Positions 18,865 through 27,159 of a DNA stretch of 64,000 nt are shown here, piece after piece. The first letter of the stretch is position 1. Every line of letters starts with the position of its first letter. Origin of the DNA: JANQIO01 sp965229625 (GTDB lineage: Bacteria; Pseudomonadota; Gammaproteobacteria; Pseudomonadales; Halieaceae); NCBI GenBank assembly GCA_965229625.1, contig CBDDJJ010000001.1:558001-622000 (forward strand), written 5' to 3'. The notes below the pieces were generated by a model. The model was not told where the DNA came from. It searched no databases and saw only the letters and a list, made by a program, of their open reading frames with translations. Position numbers and translations under genes: made by a program.

Positions 18865-20014
18865 ACTGGCCGAAGAGTACCGGATGCTCGGGGAACTGGT
18901 ACACAACTTTGTGAGCGACCACCTCTACCCGCTGGAGCCCGCAGTGCTGGCCAGGGAAGCCGCCGGTGAAAGTGCCCATATCACCAGCGAGGAACGCGCA
19001 GCGCTGGATGCTGTATCCCGGGAACTGGGGCTGTGGGGCCTGGACGCACCAGAGTCCATGGGTGGCATGGACCTGCCGGCGATCGCCCTGGTGGCGGTCA
19101 ATGAAGCCATCGGCAAGAGTGTTGTGCCCTACGTCCTGCCACCGGACTCGCCCAACCTGCGCATGCTCGACGCCACTGTCAACGAGGAACAGCGCCGTCG
19201 CTACCTCGAGCCCTATGTACGCGGTGAGACCGTATCCGCCATCGCCATATCCGAACCGGGTGCGGGCTCAGATCCTGCGGCTATGAAAACCAGCGCCCGT
19301 CGCGCTGGCGACGACTGGCTGCTGAACGGCCGCAAGATATGGATCAGCAAGGCGGATATAGCCGACCATTTCATCACCATGGCAGTCACCGACAAGGCCC
19401 TGGGTGCACGTGGCGGGATCTCAGCGTTCCTGGTAGACCGCAACGCGCCCGGGCTGAGCATCGCCCGCAGGATCTCCATGCTGGGGGGCAACGCCACCTA
19501 TGAACTGGAGCTCGCGGACTGCCGCCTGCCGGGCAGTGCACTGCTTGGCGAGGAAGGCCAGGGCTTTGCACCCATGCAGTTGCGCCTGTCCACCCGGCGG
19601 CTTGAAATGGCGACCTGGTGTATCGGCATCGCCCAGCGGGCACTGGACATGCTGGTGGAGTATGCGCCGCAGCGCGAGACCTTCGGTAGCCCGCTGGCGG
19701 ACAGGCAAACCGTGCAGAACTGGATCGCAGAATCTGAAACCGACATCCACAGTGCCCGGCTGATGGCCTGGCATACCGCCTGGAAACTGGATCGCGGCGA
19801 GTCCGTGCGGCGCGAGATCTCCATGCTCAAGGCCCACGCCACCGAAATGGCCTGGCGCGTGGTGGATCGCGCCATGCAGGGTTACGGTGCCATGGGCATG
19901 ACCAAGGAGTTGCCCCTGCAGCAGATGGCCAACGAGGTGCGCTTGATGCGGATCTACGACGGTCCCACCGAGATCCACAAGTGGGTCGTGGCCCGGGACA
20001 TACTGCGCGGCTAA
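18854..20014 (+). CDS. Acyl-CoA dehydrogenase
   Basis: This 386-residue flavoprotein has the standard three-part acyl-CoA dehydrogenase fold: a helical N-terminus, a central beta domain with AIAISEPGAGSDPAAM and WISKADIADHF for FAD binding, and a C-terminal helical bundle ending IYDGPTEIHKWVVARDIL. It should introduce a double bond into an acyl-CoA thioester and pass electrons to ETF. The start overlaps the transporter gene by 11 bases. The substrate class is unresolved. Confidence 0.9.
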   Translation: MDFELAEEYRMLGELVHNFVSDHLYPLEPAVLAREAAGESAHITSEERAALDAVSRELGLWGLDAPESMGGMDLPAIALVAVNEAIGKSVVPYVLPPDSPNLRMLDATVNEEQRRRYLEPYVRGETVSAIAISEPGAGSDPAAMKTSARRAGDDWLLNGRKIWISKADIADHFITMAVTDKALGARGGISAFLVDRNAPGLSIARRISMLGGNATYELELADCRLPGSALLGEEGQGFAPMQLRLSTRRLEMATWCIGIAQRALDMLVEYAPQRETFGSPLADRQTVQNWIAESETDIHSARLMAWHTAWKLDRGESVRREISMLKAHATEMAWRVVDRAMQGYGAMGMTKELPLQQMANEVRLMRIYDGPTEIHKWVVARDILRG

Positions 20015-20117
20015 TTCCCGTCCGTCATATAAACCAATCCCTTACCTTCCAATCGTTATTGGGTACTGTCGTCTCCGGCGACCCATACTGCGTATATGCG
20101 GTATAGGGAGGCCTATC

Positions 20118-20675
20118 ATGAAAAGACGCTTTTTCCTGTCCGACGACCTCGACGAGCTTGACCGCTGTGAGGCGGAGCTGCTCGAAGCAGGCCTCGGGAC
20201 ACCGCAGATTCATGTGCTCAGCCGGGATGACGCCGGGGTCGCCAGCCGGCCCCACCTGACGCCGGTTGAGGCAGTACTCAAGAAAGACGTAGTGCGTGGC
20301 ACCGAGGTTGGGGCTGTGATCGGCATGGCCGGCGCAGCGCTGGTGCTGGGCGCTGCCTGGTTCACCGGCGTTACCGCCAGCGTGGGCTGGGTGCCCTTCA
20401 TCTTCCTGGCCATCATCGTACTGGGATTCTGCACCTGGGAGGGTGGCCTGTTCGGCATCCAGGAACCTCATCGGGAGTTCTCCCGCTTTGACGCGGAACT
20501 GGAACGCGGTAATCATCTCCTCATTGTCGATGTAAGCAGCAGCGACGAGACGCTGCTCGATCAGGTCATCGCGACTCATCCCACTGTATGCCTGGCCGGG
20601 GAAGGCAGCGCCACACCGGAACTGGTGGTGCAGGCACACAAGAAATTCAATGATGCTATGCAGACTTTGCCCTAG
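20118..20675 (+). CDS. Hypothetical protein with two central membrane helices
   Basis: This 185-residue protein follows a GGGAGG ribosome binding site. It has an N-terminal soluble alpha/beta segment (about 1-60), a glycine/alanine-rich hydrophobic hairpin (about 63-112, two helices) and a C-terminal soluble segment. The layout resembles small stress-associated membrane proteins with a glycine-zipper-like core, but I do not recognise a named family. It appears monocistronic. Confidence 0.7.
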   Translation: MKRRFFLSDDLDELDRCEAELLEAGLGTPQIHVLSRDDAGVASRPHLTPVEAVLKKDVVRGTEVGAVIGMAGAALVLGAAWFTGVTASVGWVPFIFLAIIVLGFCTWEGGLFGIQEPHREFSRFDAELERGNHLLIVDVSSSDETLLDQVIATHPTVCLAGEGSATPELVVQAHKKFNDAMQTLP

Positions 20676-20700
20676 CTTCAGGTTAACGGCGCCAAAACCC

Positions 20701-20770
20701 CGGCTGGAAAAGCCCGACTGAAAATGTTCGGCTGAAAAAGTTCGTCTGGAAAAGTTCGACTGGAAAAGCG
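20701..20770. repeat. Five tandem copies of a 14-bp unit
   Basis: Five head-to-tail 14-base units of consensus CGRCTGGAAAAGTT start at 20701, 20715, 20729, 20743 and 20757, with one to three changes each. They lie between the hypothetical membrane protein gene and the CmcJ-like gene, about 50 bases before the latter's start. No inverted symmetry is obvious. They could be a multi-copy regulator site or a slippage tract. Confidence 0.85.
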
Positions 20771-20823
20771 CTTCCGGAAAGAGGCTAGAATAGCGGCAGC
20801 GGCACCGAGAGGAGCACAGCGCC

Positions 20824-21642
20824 CTGAGCAGTCACAGCGTCACTACCGAACTCCAGTACCTGGTCTACACCGGTGAGAAGCCGGTGTATTTCGCCTCCGT
20901 GGGTGGCGCGGACGCGGCGCTGAGCATCAGCGCCAGCTTCGATCACCAACGGGTCGAGGTGCACGATGCCCGTGGCCTGGCGGAGACAGCCAGCCTGGAC
21001 CTCCAGGGTTTCACCCTGCTGCCCCATGCAACCGGCATAGCCGACTTTTATGACCCCATGGACAGCTGGCAGGCGGCCTATGAGGCGGAGCTGGAGGCAC
21101 TGCTGAAACAGGCCACCGGCGCCAGCGAGGTATTTATCTTTGACCACACCCTGCGCTCGGATTCATCATCGGTGCGCGGCCAGCACGCGATACGCGAACC
21201 CGCCACGGTCATTCACAATGACTATACGGATGCCTCCGCGGCAAAACGGCTGCAGGATTTGATCCCGCAACAGCAACTCGAACACTGGCTTGCCGGTCGC
21301 TATGCGATCGTCAATGTCTGGCGCTCCGTCGCCGGACCGGTAGTGACTACACCGCTGGCCTGTTGTGATGCCTCGACCCTGGCCCCGGGTGACCTGATCG
21401 CCAGTGAACGGCGCGCGGAGGATCGTATCGGCGAGCTGGAACTGGTGCGTTGGAATCCGGCACACCGCTGGTACTACTACCCGGAGATGCGGCGTGATGA
21501 AGTGCTGCTGATCAAAACCTTCGATTCGGCCCGCGACGGACGCGCCCGCCGCTCTATACATACCGCATTCCTGAATCCGGCAGCGCCCGCCGACGCAGCA
21601 CCGCGGCAGAGCCTGGAATCGCGGACCATCCTGCGCTTCTAG
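20824..21642 (+). CDS. CmcJ/NvfI-family oxidoreductase, probable CTG start
   Basis: This 272-residue protein resembles the CmcJ/NvfI family (cephamycin 7-alpha-methoxylase-related proteins and fungal NvfI-like oxygenases). Typical segments are VIHNDYT, IVNVWRSVAGPVVTTPLACCD and the WYYYPEMRRDEVLLIKTFDS stretch. The family-like N-terminus (VTTELQYLVYTGEKPVYF) extends upstream of the first ATG/GTG/TTG-type codon (GTG 20884). Between the in-frame TAG at 20791 and that GTG, the only start-like codon well placed after the ribosome binding site (GAGAGGAG, 20807-20814) is CTG at 20824. I therefore propose a CTG start. Substrate unknown. Confidence 0.75.
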   Translation: MSSHSVTTELQYLVYTGEKPVYFASVGGADAALSISASFDHQRVEVHDARGLAETASLDLQGFTLLPHATGIADFYDPMDSWQAAYEAELEALLKQATGASEVFIFDHTLRSDSSSVRGQHAIREPATVIHNDYTDASAAKRLQDLIPQQQLEHWLAGRYAIVNVWRSVAGPVVTTPLACCDASTLAPGDLIASERRAEDRIGELELVRWNPAHRWYYYPEMRRDEVLLIKTFDSARDGRARRSIHTAFLNPAAPADAAPRQSLESRTILRF

Positions 21643-21657
21643 CGCGCCTGCCAGGGC

Positions 21658-22350
21658 CTACCAGGGCAGCTCGCTACCGTCGTAAGTGAGAAAGCGGCCG
21701 CTATCGGCGACTGTCAGACCATCGAATACCTTGCGCATACCGTCCACGGACACCCCGGTGGTAATAGTGGCCCCCTCTCCGCCCATATCGGTCTGCACCC
21801 AGCCGGGATGCATTGCCACAACTGTGACGCCATCGCCGGCGAGGTCGTTGGCGGCAGATTTCAGTACCGCGTTGAGCGCCGCCTTGGAGGCCCGATAGCT
21901 GTACAGGCCGCCGTCGCTATTGCCGGCAATACTGCCGAGAATGCTACTCATGCCGATCACCAGCTTCCTGTCGCTGGCTGCCACGTGTGGGCGGAAGGCC
22001 TGGATCATGATGGCAGGGCTTACGGCATTCACGCTCATGGCCAGGTTGAAGTCCTGCTGATCAAGCTCACCCATCACCTGTGCCTTTTCGGCCATCACGC
22101 CGGCATTGAGCACCAGGTGATCGATGGGGCGGTCCCGCAGGGTGTCTGCCAGGGTGACGATCGCCTCGGCGTTGGTCACTTCCAGTGGATACAACTCGAT
22201 ATTGCTGGCCACATCGGCCAGACCGCTCGCCTCCACGGCGGACCCCAGGTCGCGACAGGTACCGATCACCTGCCAGCCAGCCTGGGAATACTGTTTGATA
22301 AATTCGAGGCCCAGGCCTCGATTGACGCCGGTGATGAGAGCAGTTGGCAT
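21658..22350 (-). CDS. Short-chain dehydrogenase/reductase
   Basis: This 230-residue SDR begins MPTALITGVNRGLGLEF, which carries the cofactor motif TGVNRGLG. NAGV, a GMSSILGS segment and YRASK (catalytic Tyr and Lys) follow. It resembles CsgA/C-factor-type SDRs of unknown substrate. The ATG at 22350 is preceded by CCAGGAGAA, and an upstream extension of the frame is not coding. It converges on the CmcJ-like gene with only 15 bases between stops. Confidence 0.87.
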   Translation of the reverse strand: MPTALITGVNRGLGLEFIKQYSQAGWQVIGTCRDLGSAVEASGLADVASNIELYPLEVTNAEAIVTLADTLRDRPIDHLVLNAGVMAEKAQVMGELDQQDFNLAMSVNAVSPAIMIQAFRPHVAASDRKLVIGMSSILGSIAGNSDGGLYSYRASKAALNAVLKSAANDLAGDGVTVVAMHPGWVQTDMGGEGATITTGVSVDGMRKVFDGLTVADSGRFLTYDGSELPW

Positions 22351-22540
22351 GCGTGGTTCTCCTGGAACAATTGAATCACTGTAACCAACGCAGGACGGCT
22401 TGCAACAGATCAGTGTGCTGCCCGGATATTTTTCCCGGCAATGCAGTCGATCGCGGCCAGGCTGCTGTTGGTCGCATCCCGAGGGGGCCATCGCATGTCA
22501 CTGCAGTAGACTGGCACCGGCCAGGCAGGAGGAGATATCG

Positions 22541-23152
22541 ATGAGCAATCCCAGCGCTTTCTGGGATCGCATTGCCCAGCGCTATGCAGCATCACCGGTC
22601 GCGGACGAGGCGGCCTACCGGCACAAACTGGAAGTGACCCAGCAGTATTTTTCCCCGCAAACCCGGGCGCTGGAATTTGGCTGTGGCACAGGATCCACAG
22701 CCATCGAGCATGCCCCGCATGTGGGCCACTACCTGGCTACCGACTTCTCTTCTGCGATGCTCGACATTGCCCGTGACAAGGCGGCAGGCATCGCCAATCT
22801 CGAGTTCCAGCAGGCGACCCTGCAGGATATACCGGGCGAGCGGCGTTTCGACGTGGTGCTGGGTATGAGCATCCTGCACCTGGTGGATGACCTCGACGAC
22901 ACCCTGGCGCAGGTTCACCGCCTGCTGGTGCCGGGCGGCACCTTCATCTCCAGCACCATGTGCATGAGCGACCGCCACGGCTGGTTCCGGCTGGTGGGCC
23001 CGCTCGGCTACCGATTGGGCCTGTTTCCCCGCGTGCATATGTTCAGCCGCGCTCAACTGGAAGAGCGCATAAGCGCCGCTGGCTTCAAGCTGGAATACGG
23101 GTACCAGCCAACGCCGCGCAAGGCTACCTTCCTGGTCGCGACGAAAACCTGA
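22541..23152 (+). CDS. Class I SAM-dependent methyltransferase
   Basis: A 203-residue Rossmann-fold methyltransferase with S-adenosylmethionine-binding motif I in ALEFGCGTGSTAIEHA, an acidic residue in YLATDFSSAMLD, and motif LGMSILHLVDD. The strong AGGAGGAG site precedes the ATG. It is divergent from the SDR gene across 190 bases. The acceptor is unknown. The small size fits a methyltransferase-11-type enzyme acting on a small molecule. Confidence 0.85.
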   Translation: MSNPSAFWDRIAQRYAASPVADEAAYRHKLEVTQQYFSPQTRALEFGCGTGSTAIEHAPHVGHYLATDFSSAMLDIARDKAAGIANLEFQQATLQDIPGERRFDVVLGMSILHLVDDLDDTLAQVHRLLVPGGTFISSTMCMSDRHGWFRLVGPLGYRLGLFPRVHMFSRAQLEERISAAGFKLEYGYQPTPRKATFLVATKT

Positions 23153-23236
23153 CAACTGGCCTGTCGCGTCTGGTGTATCGCCCTGCGCGAGGCCTGTTGC
23201 TACACTTCGACGAACCGAAGTCAGGACACCAGCCGC

Positions 23237-24145
23237 ATGCCCGAAGAGGCTGCTGAGCAGAACAGCAACAACGAGCCAGTTCGACCGCCTTCCCATGACC
23301 AGGAGGTCGTCTTTGACAGCGCCGGCCTGCCGAAGATGGTCCCCGCCGGCTATCGCTCGCCCTACGACCAGGACTGGCGGGTACTGGGCGGCCTCGCCGT
23401 CACGGTTGTCTACCTCATCCTGATGGGCCTGTACATCGACTCCGAGGTTGGCTGGGCGGCTTTCGTTACCCTGCAGGTCGAACGCATGGGGAGTTTCCTG
23501 GAAGGGGCCTTTGCCCCGCTGGCTTTCCTGTGGCTGGTAATCGGCTACTTCCTGCAGAAAAAGGAACTGCGCCAGAACACCGAGGCCATGAAAATGCAGT
23601 TCGTCGAGATACAGCGCTCGGCGGAACAGGCAACGGTGCAGGCAGAGGCCACACAAAGGGCAGAACTGCACCAGCGCCGGGAGTCCTACCTGAAGCTGGC
23701 GGAACTGGTGCGCACCCAGCTGGGCTACGTGGTGGGCCTGCTCTACCTGTCCAGCCAGATGGCGGATCGCAACGAAGATAAAGTGCCCGCGGAGCGCCTG
23801 GCCAACCTGTGGATGGTGGTGGGGCGGGACGACCCGGAAGCGTTTTCCCGGGAATTACTGCGCCTCAGCACCGTGAGCACGCTTCAGTACCGCTTCAAGC
23901 TGTTTTTTGGTACCGAAATCCGCACCCGCCACACCACCAGTTTCGAGCACAGCTTCGAGCGGCTGCTGCGGGCAGCGGAGAGCTGTGACGAGGACGATAT
24001 GATCCGCGATGCGCTCATGGGCAGCGCCCACGGCAACCTGTACCGACGGATCCAGAATGTCAGGGAGACCATGCCGCCGGAGTTCGAAATCGGGGTTTAC
24101 AACTTCGATCCTGACAGCCGAGACGGCGAAATGGAGCCTCTTTAG
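23237..24145 (+). CDS. Hypothetical membrane protein with coiled coil
   Basis: This 302-residue protein has an N-terminal soluble part, two membrane helices (about 53-75 and 93-112) and then a long glutamine/glutamate-rich coiled coil (about 113-165), followed by a soluble helical domain. I do not recognise the family. Its stop codon (TAG 24143-24145) lies inside the first unit of the 28-bp tandem repeat that follows, so repeat expansion may have shaped its C-terminus. Confidence 0.7.
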   Translation: MPEEAAEQNSNNEPVRPPSHDQEVVFDSAGLPKMVPAGYRSPYDQDWRVLGGLAVTVVYLILMGLYIDSEVGWAAFVTLQVERMGSFLEGAFAPLAFLWLVIGYFLQKKELRQNTEAMKMQFVEIQRSAEQATVQAEATQRAELHQRRESYLKLAELVRTQLGYVVGLLYLSSQMADRNEDKVPAERLANLWMVVGRDDPEAFSRELLRLSTVSTLQYRFKLFFGTEIRTRHTTSFEHSFERLLRAAESCDEDDMIRDALMGSAHGNLYRRIQNVRETMPPEFEIGVYNFDPDSRDGEMEPL

Positions 24146-24246
24146 GGGCGCCCGGCCAGGGACGCCCGGTTAGGGGCGCCCGACCAGGGACGCCCGGTTA
24201 GGGGTGCCCGACCAGGGACTCCCGGTTAGGGGCGCCCGGCCAGGGA
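24142..24246. repeat. 28-bp tandem repeat, 3.75 copies, spanning a stop codon
   Basis: Units start at 24142, 24170, 24198 and 24226 (last partial, 21 bases). The unit reads TTAGGGGCGCCCGGCCAGGG followed by ACGCCCGG, with single changes such as GCGCCC to GTGCCC. It is very GC-rich and contains the palindrome GGGCGCCC. It fills the space between two convergent genes and begins within the stop codon of the left one. It could act as a structured 3' end for both transcripts. Confidence 0.88.
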
Positions 24247-24256
24247 ACCCAAGGAT

Positions 24257-24769
24257 CTAGCCGCTTTCTGCCAGCAGCAGTGCCTCCAGGTCAAACACAT
24301 GCTGGTCGTGCACACCCAGTTCCCGCAGTGATTTTGCCAGTGTTAGCAGGTACTCACGGTTGGAGCCGCTTGGGCCATGGCTTTCGTCAATATGCCGCGC
24401 CAGATCCGGCAGGGGTTTGGGCCCCAGGAACGCGTGGTTGCCCGGATCGGCAATGTACACGGTTGCTGTCACCTGGCGCTCGTCAGCCAGCGTCATCGCG
24501 GTATCCACCCGCTGGTAGCCGTTTTTCTCGCGGTGGTCCAGGTGGTCAAATACGGCCTCGGTAATGCGGTAGGCCACGCCGTCGCAGCGCCGGCCCGCGG
24601 CTTCCACCAGGGTGACCACCCTCCCCGGGGCTTCTGGCGTACCGCGATGGTCGTGGGAACCCTGCCAGAATCGCCGCTCCCAGCCGACGATATGCGCCTC
24701 AATCCGATCGAGGAAGGGAAAGTCGACCTTATAGATCAGGGACCCGTAGCCAAATACCCAGTGACTCAT
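24257..24769 (-). CDS. ChaC-like gamma-glutamylcyclotransferase
   Basis: This 170-residue protein starts MSHWVFGYGSLIYKVDFPF. The YGSL loop is the substrate-binding signature of the ChaC/gamma-glutamylcyclotransferase fold, and WERRFWQGSHDHRGTPEAPGR matches the next conserved block. ChaC enzymes cleave glutathione to 5-oxoproline and Cys-Gly. Whether this one does is inferred. An in-frame TTG three codons upstream is an alternative start. Divergent from prc. Confidence 0.87.
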   Translation of the reverse strand: MSHWVFGYGSLIYKVDFPFLDRIEAHIVGWERRFWQGSHDHRGTPEAPGRVVTLVEAAGRRCDGVAYRITEAVFDHLDHREKNGYQRVDTAMTLADERQVTATVYIADPGNHAFLGPKPLPDLARHIDESHGPSGSNREYLLTLAKSLRELGVHDQHVFDLEALLLAESG

Positions 24770-24922
24770 CTTGTGCAAACCGCCGTATAAAAACTCATAT
24801 AGGGTGCCAGCAAGACTAAAAATGTTAAGAACTGTGAGCTGTTTCCGGCCTGTTGAACTTTAGCTATCGAGGTCTTTCTAATCCCCCGTGCAATACTGCT
24901 ACACTATCAGACCGCTATATAG

Positions 24923-27133
24923 GTGAGAAAACCATTGACCAGACAACGCATAATGACGGGTCTTGTGGCGCGTCTCACAGCGCCAGCGCTTGCTCTCTCG
25001 CTGGTACCCGCGATCGCCGGTGCCGTCTCCCAGTCTCCCGAAGATGTTATTACCCCAACCCAGAACATGGCAAAAACTGCCATGGAACTGGTCGAGAAAC
25101 TGGAAACCCGGCACTACTCAAAGCGCGAGTTTGACGATGTGATGTCTTCAGAGGTGCTGGACAACTATCTCGATAGCCTCGATCCGACCCGGTCCTTCCT
25201 CTACGCAGACGACGTCGCCCGCTTTGAATCCAAGCGCTATTTGCTGGATGACGAGTTCAGCAAGGGCGACCTGAGCACCGGTTTCGAACTGTTCAACCTG
25301 TACCAGGATCGCCTGGAGGCGCGTCTGGAAGGCCTGGTCGAGGAGTTGCCGGAGCTGGTGGCGAGCATGGATTTCTCGGTGGAAGAAAGCCTGTCTCTGG
25401 AACCGGAAAAACTGGGCTGGCCCCAGAACCAGGCGGAAGCCGATGAGCGCTGGCGCAAGTCGGTAAAGAACTCGGTGTTGAGCCTGAAAATTGCCGGCAA
25501 GGCAGATGATGAAATCGCGCCGGTACTGGTCAAACGCTACAGCAACCAGCTCAAGCGCATAGCCCAGTACAATGCGCAGGACGTGTTCCAGGTTTACGCC
25601 AACGCCCTGTCAGAGCTCTACGACCCGCACACCAATTACCTGTCCCCCCGCACCTCCGAGAACTTCAATATCAACATGAGCCTGTCCCTGGAGGGCATTG
25701 GCGCAGTCCTGCAGTTGCAGGATGAATACACCAAGGTCGCACGCATCGTACCCGCGGGCCCGGCCGACAAGCAGGGTGAATTGCAACCCTCTGACCGTAT
25801 TCTCGCGGTGGCCCAGGGTGAAGACGGCGCCTTTGAAGACGTGCTGGGCTGGCGGCTGGACGAAGTGGTGCAGTTGATTCGCGGCCCCAAGGGCACCACG
25901 GTACGCCTGCAGGTGATCCCCGCGAAAGCGGCCACCCCGGACGAGCAGAAAGTCATCACCATCGTGCGCAACAAGGTCAAGCTCGAGGAGCAAAGCGCGC
26001 AGAAGGAGATCATCGAAGTACCCCGCGGCGACGAAATGCTGCGGCTGGGCGTGATAGACATTCCCACGTTTTACATCGACTTCGAGGGCATGCGCCGTGG
26101 CGAGCCCGACTTCAAGAGCACCACCCGCGACGTCAAGCGACTGCTGGACGAACTGATCGCGGAAGATGTGGATGGGGTGATCATCGACCTGCGCAACAAC
26201 GGCGGCGGCTCACTGCAGGAAGCCAACGACCTGACCGGCCTGTTTATCGAGTACGGCCCGACCGTGCAGATCCGCCACTCTTCGCGCAAGGTGTTTCGCG
26301 ACGGCAAGCGCCTGCGCACACCCTACTATGACGGCCCGCTGGCGGTGTTGATCAATCGATTGAGCGCATCGGCCTCCGAGATCTTTGCCGGCGCCATCCA
26401 GGATTACCAGCGCGGCATCGTGGTCGGCAGCCAGTCCTTCGGCAAGGGCACCGTGCAGACCCTGATCCCGTTACCGGAAGGCCAGCTCAAGCTGACCGAG
26501 TCCAAGTTTTATCGCATCAGCGGTGACAGCACCCAGCATCGCGGTGTCATCCCGGATGTGGTGTTCCCTGACACCTACGACTCCGAGGAGATCGGCGAGA
26601 GCACGCTCAAGCACGCCCTTGATTGGGACCAGATTACGCCGGTACGTCACCGCAAGTACCATGATATCCCGTCCCTGGTGCCCTACCTGACGGATCTTTA
26701 CGAGGACCGGGTTCGCGGCAACCCCGATTTCATCTACCTGCAGGACAGCCTGGCCCTGGCGGAGGAAGCGCGCAGCGCGGAAACCCTGCCCCTGAACGAA
26801 GCGGCCCGCAAAGCCCTGCGCGAGGAACGCAAGGCCAAGTCGCTGGCCATCGAGAACAAACGCCGCGTGGCCAAGGGCCTGTCTCCGCTGGAGGATTTCC
26901 TGGAAGACCAGGACCAGCTCGCAGCCGCTGACTTACCCAGCGATTCCGAAGAGCGCACCGCCGGCGCCGGCCAGGAAGGTGTTGACGGTGCTTCGATTGG
27001 TGCGGACCTCGAAAGCGCCGCGGGTGAGGAAGAGGAAGAAGAGGTCGACGTGCTGCTGGTAGAAGCCGGCAACATCCTGGTGGATGCCGTGGCCGCCCGC
27101 AGCGAGATGCTTGCCAGCACCAACCAGCGCTGA
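24923..27133 (+). CDS. prc: Periplasmic tail-specific protease Prc (S41A)
   Basis: A 736-residue carboxy-terminal processing protease. It has a signal peptide in the first 35 residues, an N-terminal helical domain, a PDZ domain (about 245-330), and the S41 catalytic core with a Ser-Lys dyad: the serine in RLSASASE (481-485) and Lys508 in SFGKGTVQT. A C-terminal helical domain follows. Prc trims penicillin-binding proteins and periplasmic substrates with nonpolar C-termini. The last 75 residues are unusually acidic, with a run of six glutamates near the end. The GTG start is uncertain: TTG at 24935 has AGGTGA at a better spacing. Confidence 0.93.
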   Translation: MRKPLTRQRIMTGLVARLTAPALALSLVPAIAGAVSQSPEDVITPTQNMAKTAMELVEKLETRHYSKREFDDVMSSEVLDNYLDSLDPTRSFLYADDVARFESKRYLLDDEFSKGDLSTGFELFNLYQDRLEARLEGLVEELPELVASMDFSVEESLSLEPEKLGWPQNQAEADERWRKSVKNSVLSLKIAGKADDEIAPVLVKRYSNQLKRIAQYNAQDVFQVYANALSELYDPHTNYLSPRTSENFNINMSLSLEGIGAVLQLQDEYTKVARIVPAGPADKQGELQPSDRILAVAQGEDGAFEDVLGWRLDEVVQLIRGPKGTTVRLQVIPAKAATPDEQKVITIVRNKVKLEEQSAQKEIIEVPRGDEMLRLGVIDIPTFYIDFEGMRRGEPDFKSTTRDVKRLLDELIAEDVDGVIIDLRNNGGGSLQEANDLTGLFIEYGPTVQIRHSSRKVFRDGKRLRTPYYDGPLAVLINRLSASASEIFAGAIQDYQRGIVVGSQSFGKGTVQTLIPLPEGQLKLTESKFYRISGDSTQHRGVIPDVVFPDTYDSEEIGESTLKHALDWDQITPVRHRKYHDIPSLVPYLTDLYEDRVRGNPDFIYLQDSLALAEEARSAETLPLNEAARKALREERKAKSLAIENKRRVAKGLSPLEDFLEDQDQLAAADLPSDSEERTAGAGQEGVDGASIGADLESAAGEEEEEEVDVLLVEAGNILVDAVAARSEMLASTNQR

Positions 27134-27159
27134 CGCTATTCGACCCGCGAATCAAGCAC

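Noticed and set aside
24142..24246. CRISPR-like array
   Set aside because: Units are contiguous 28-bp tandem repeats with no spacers and no cas genes nearby. The same applies to the 14-bp array at 20701.
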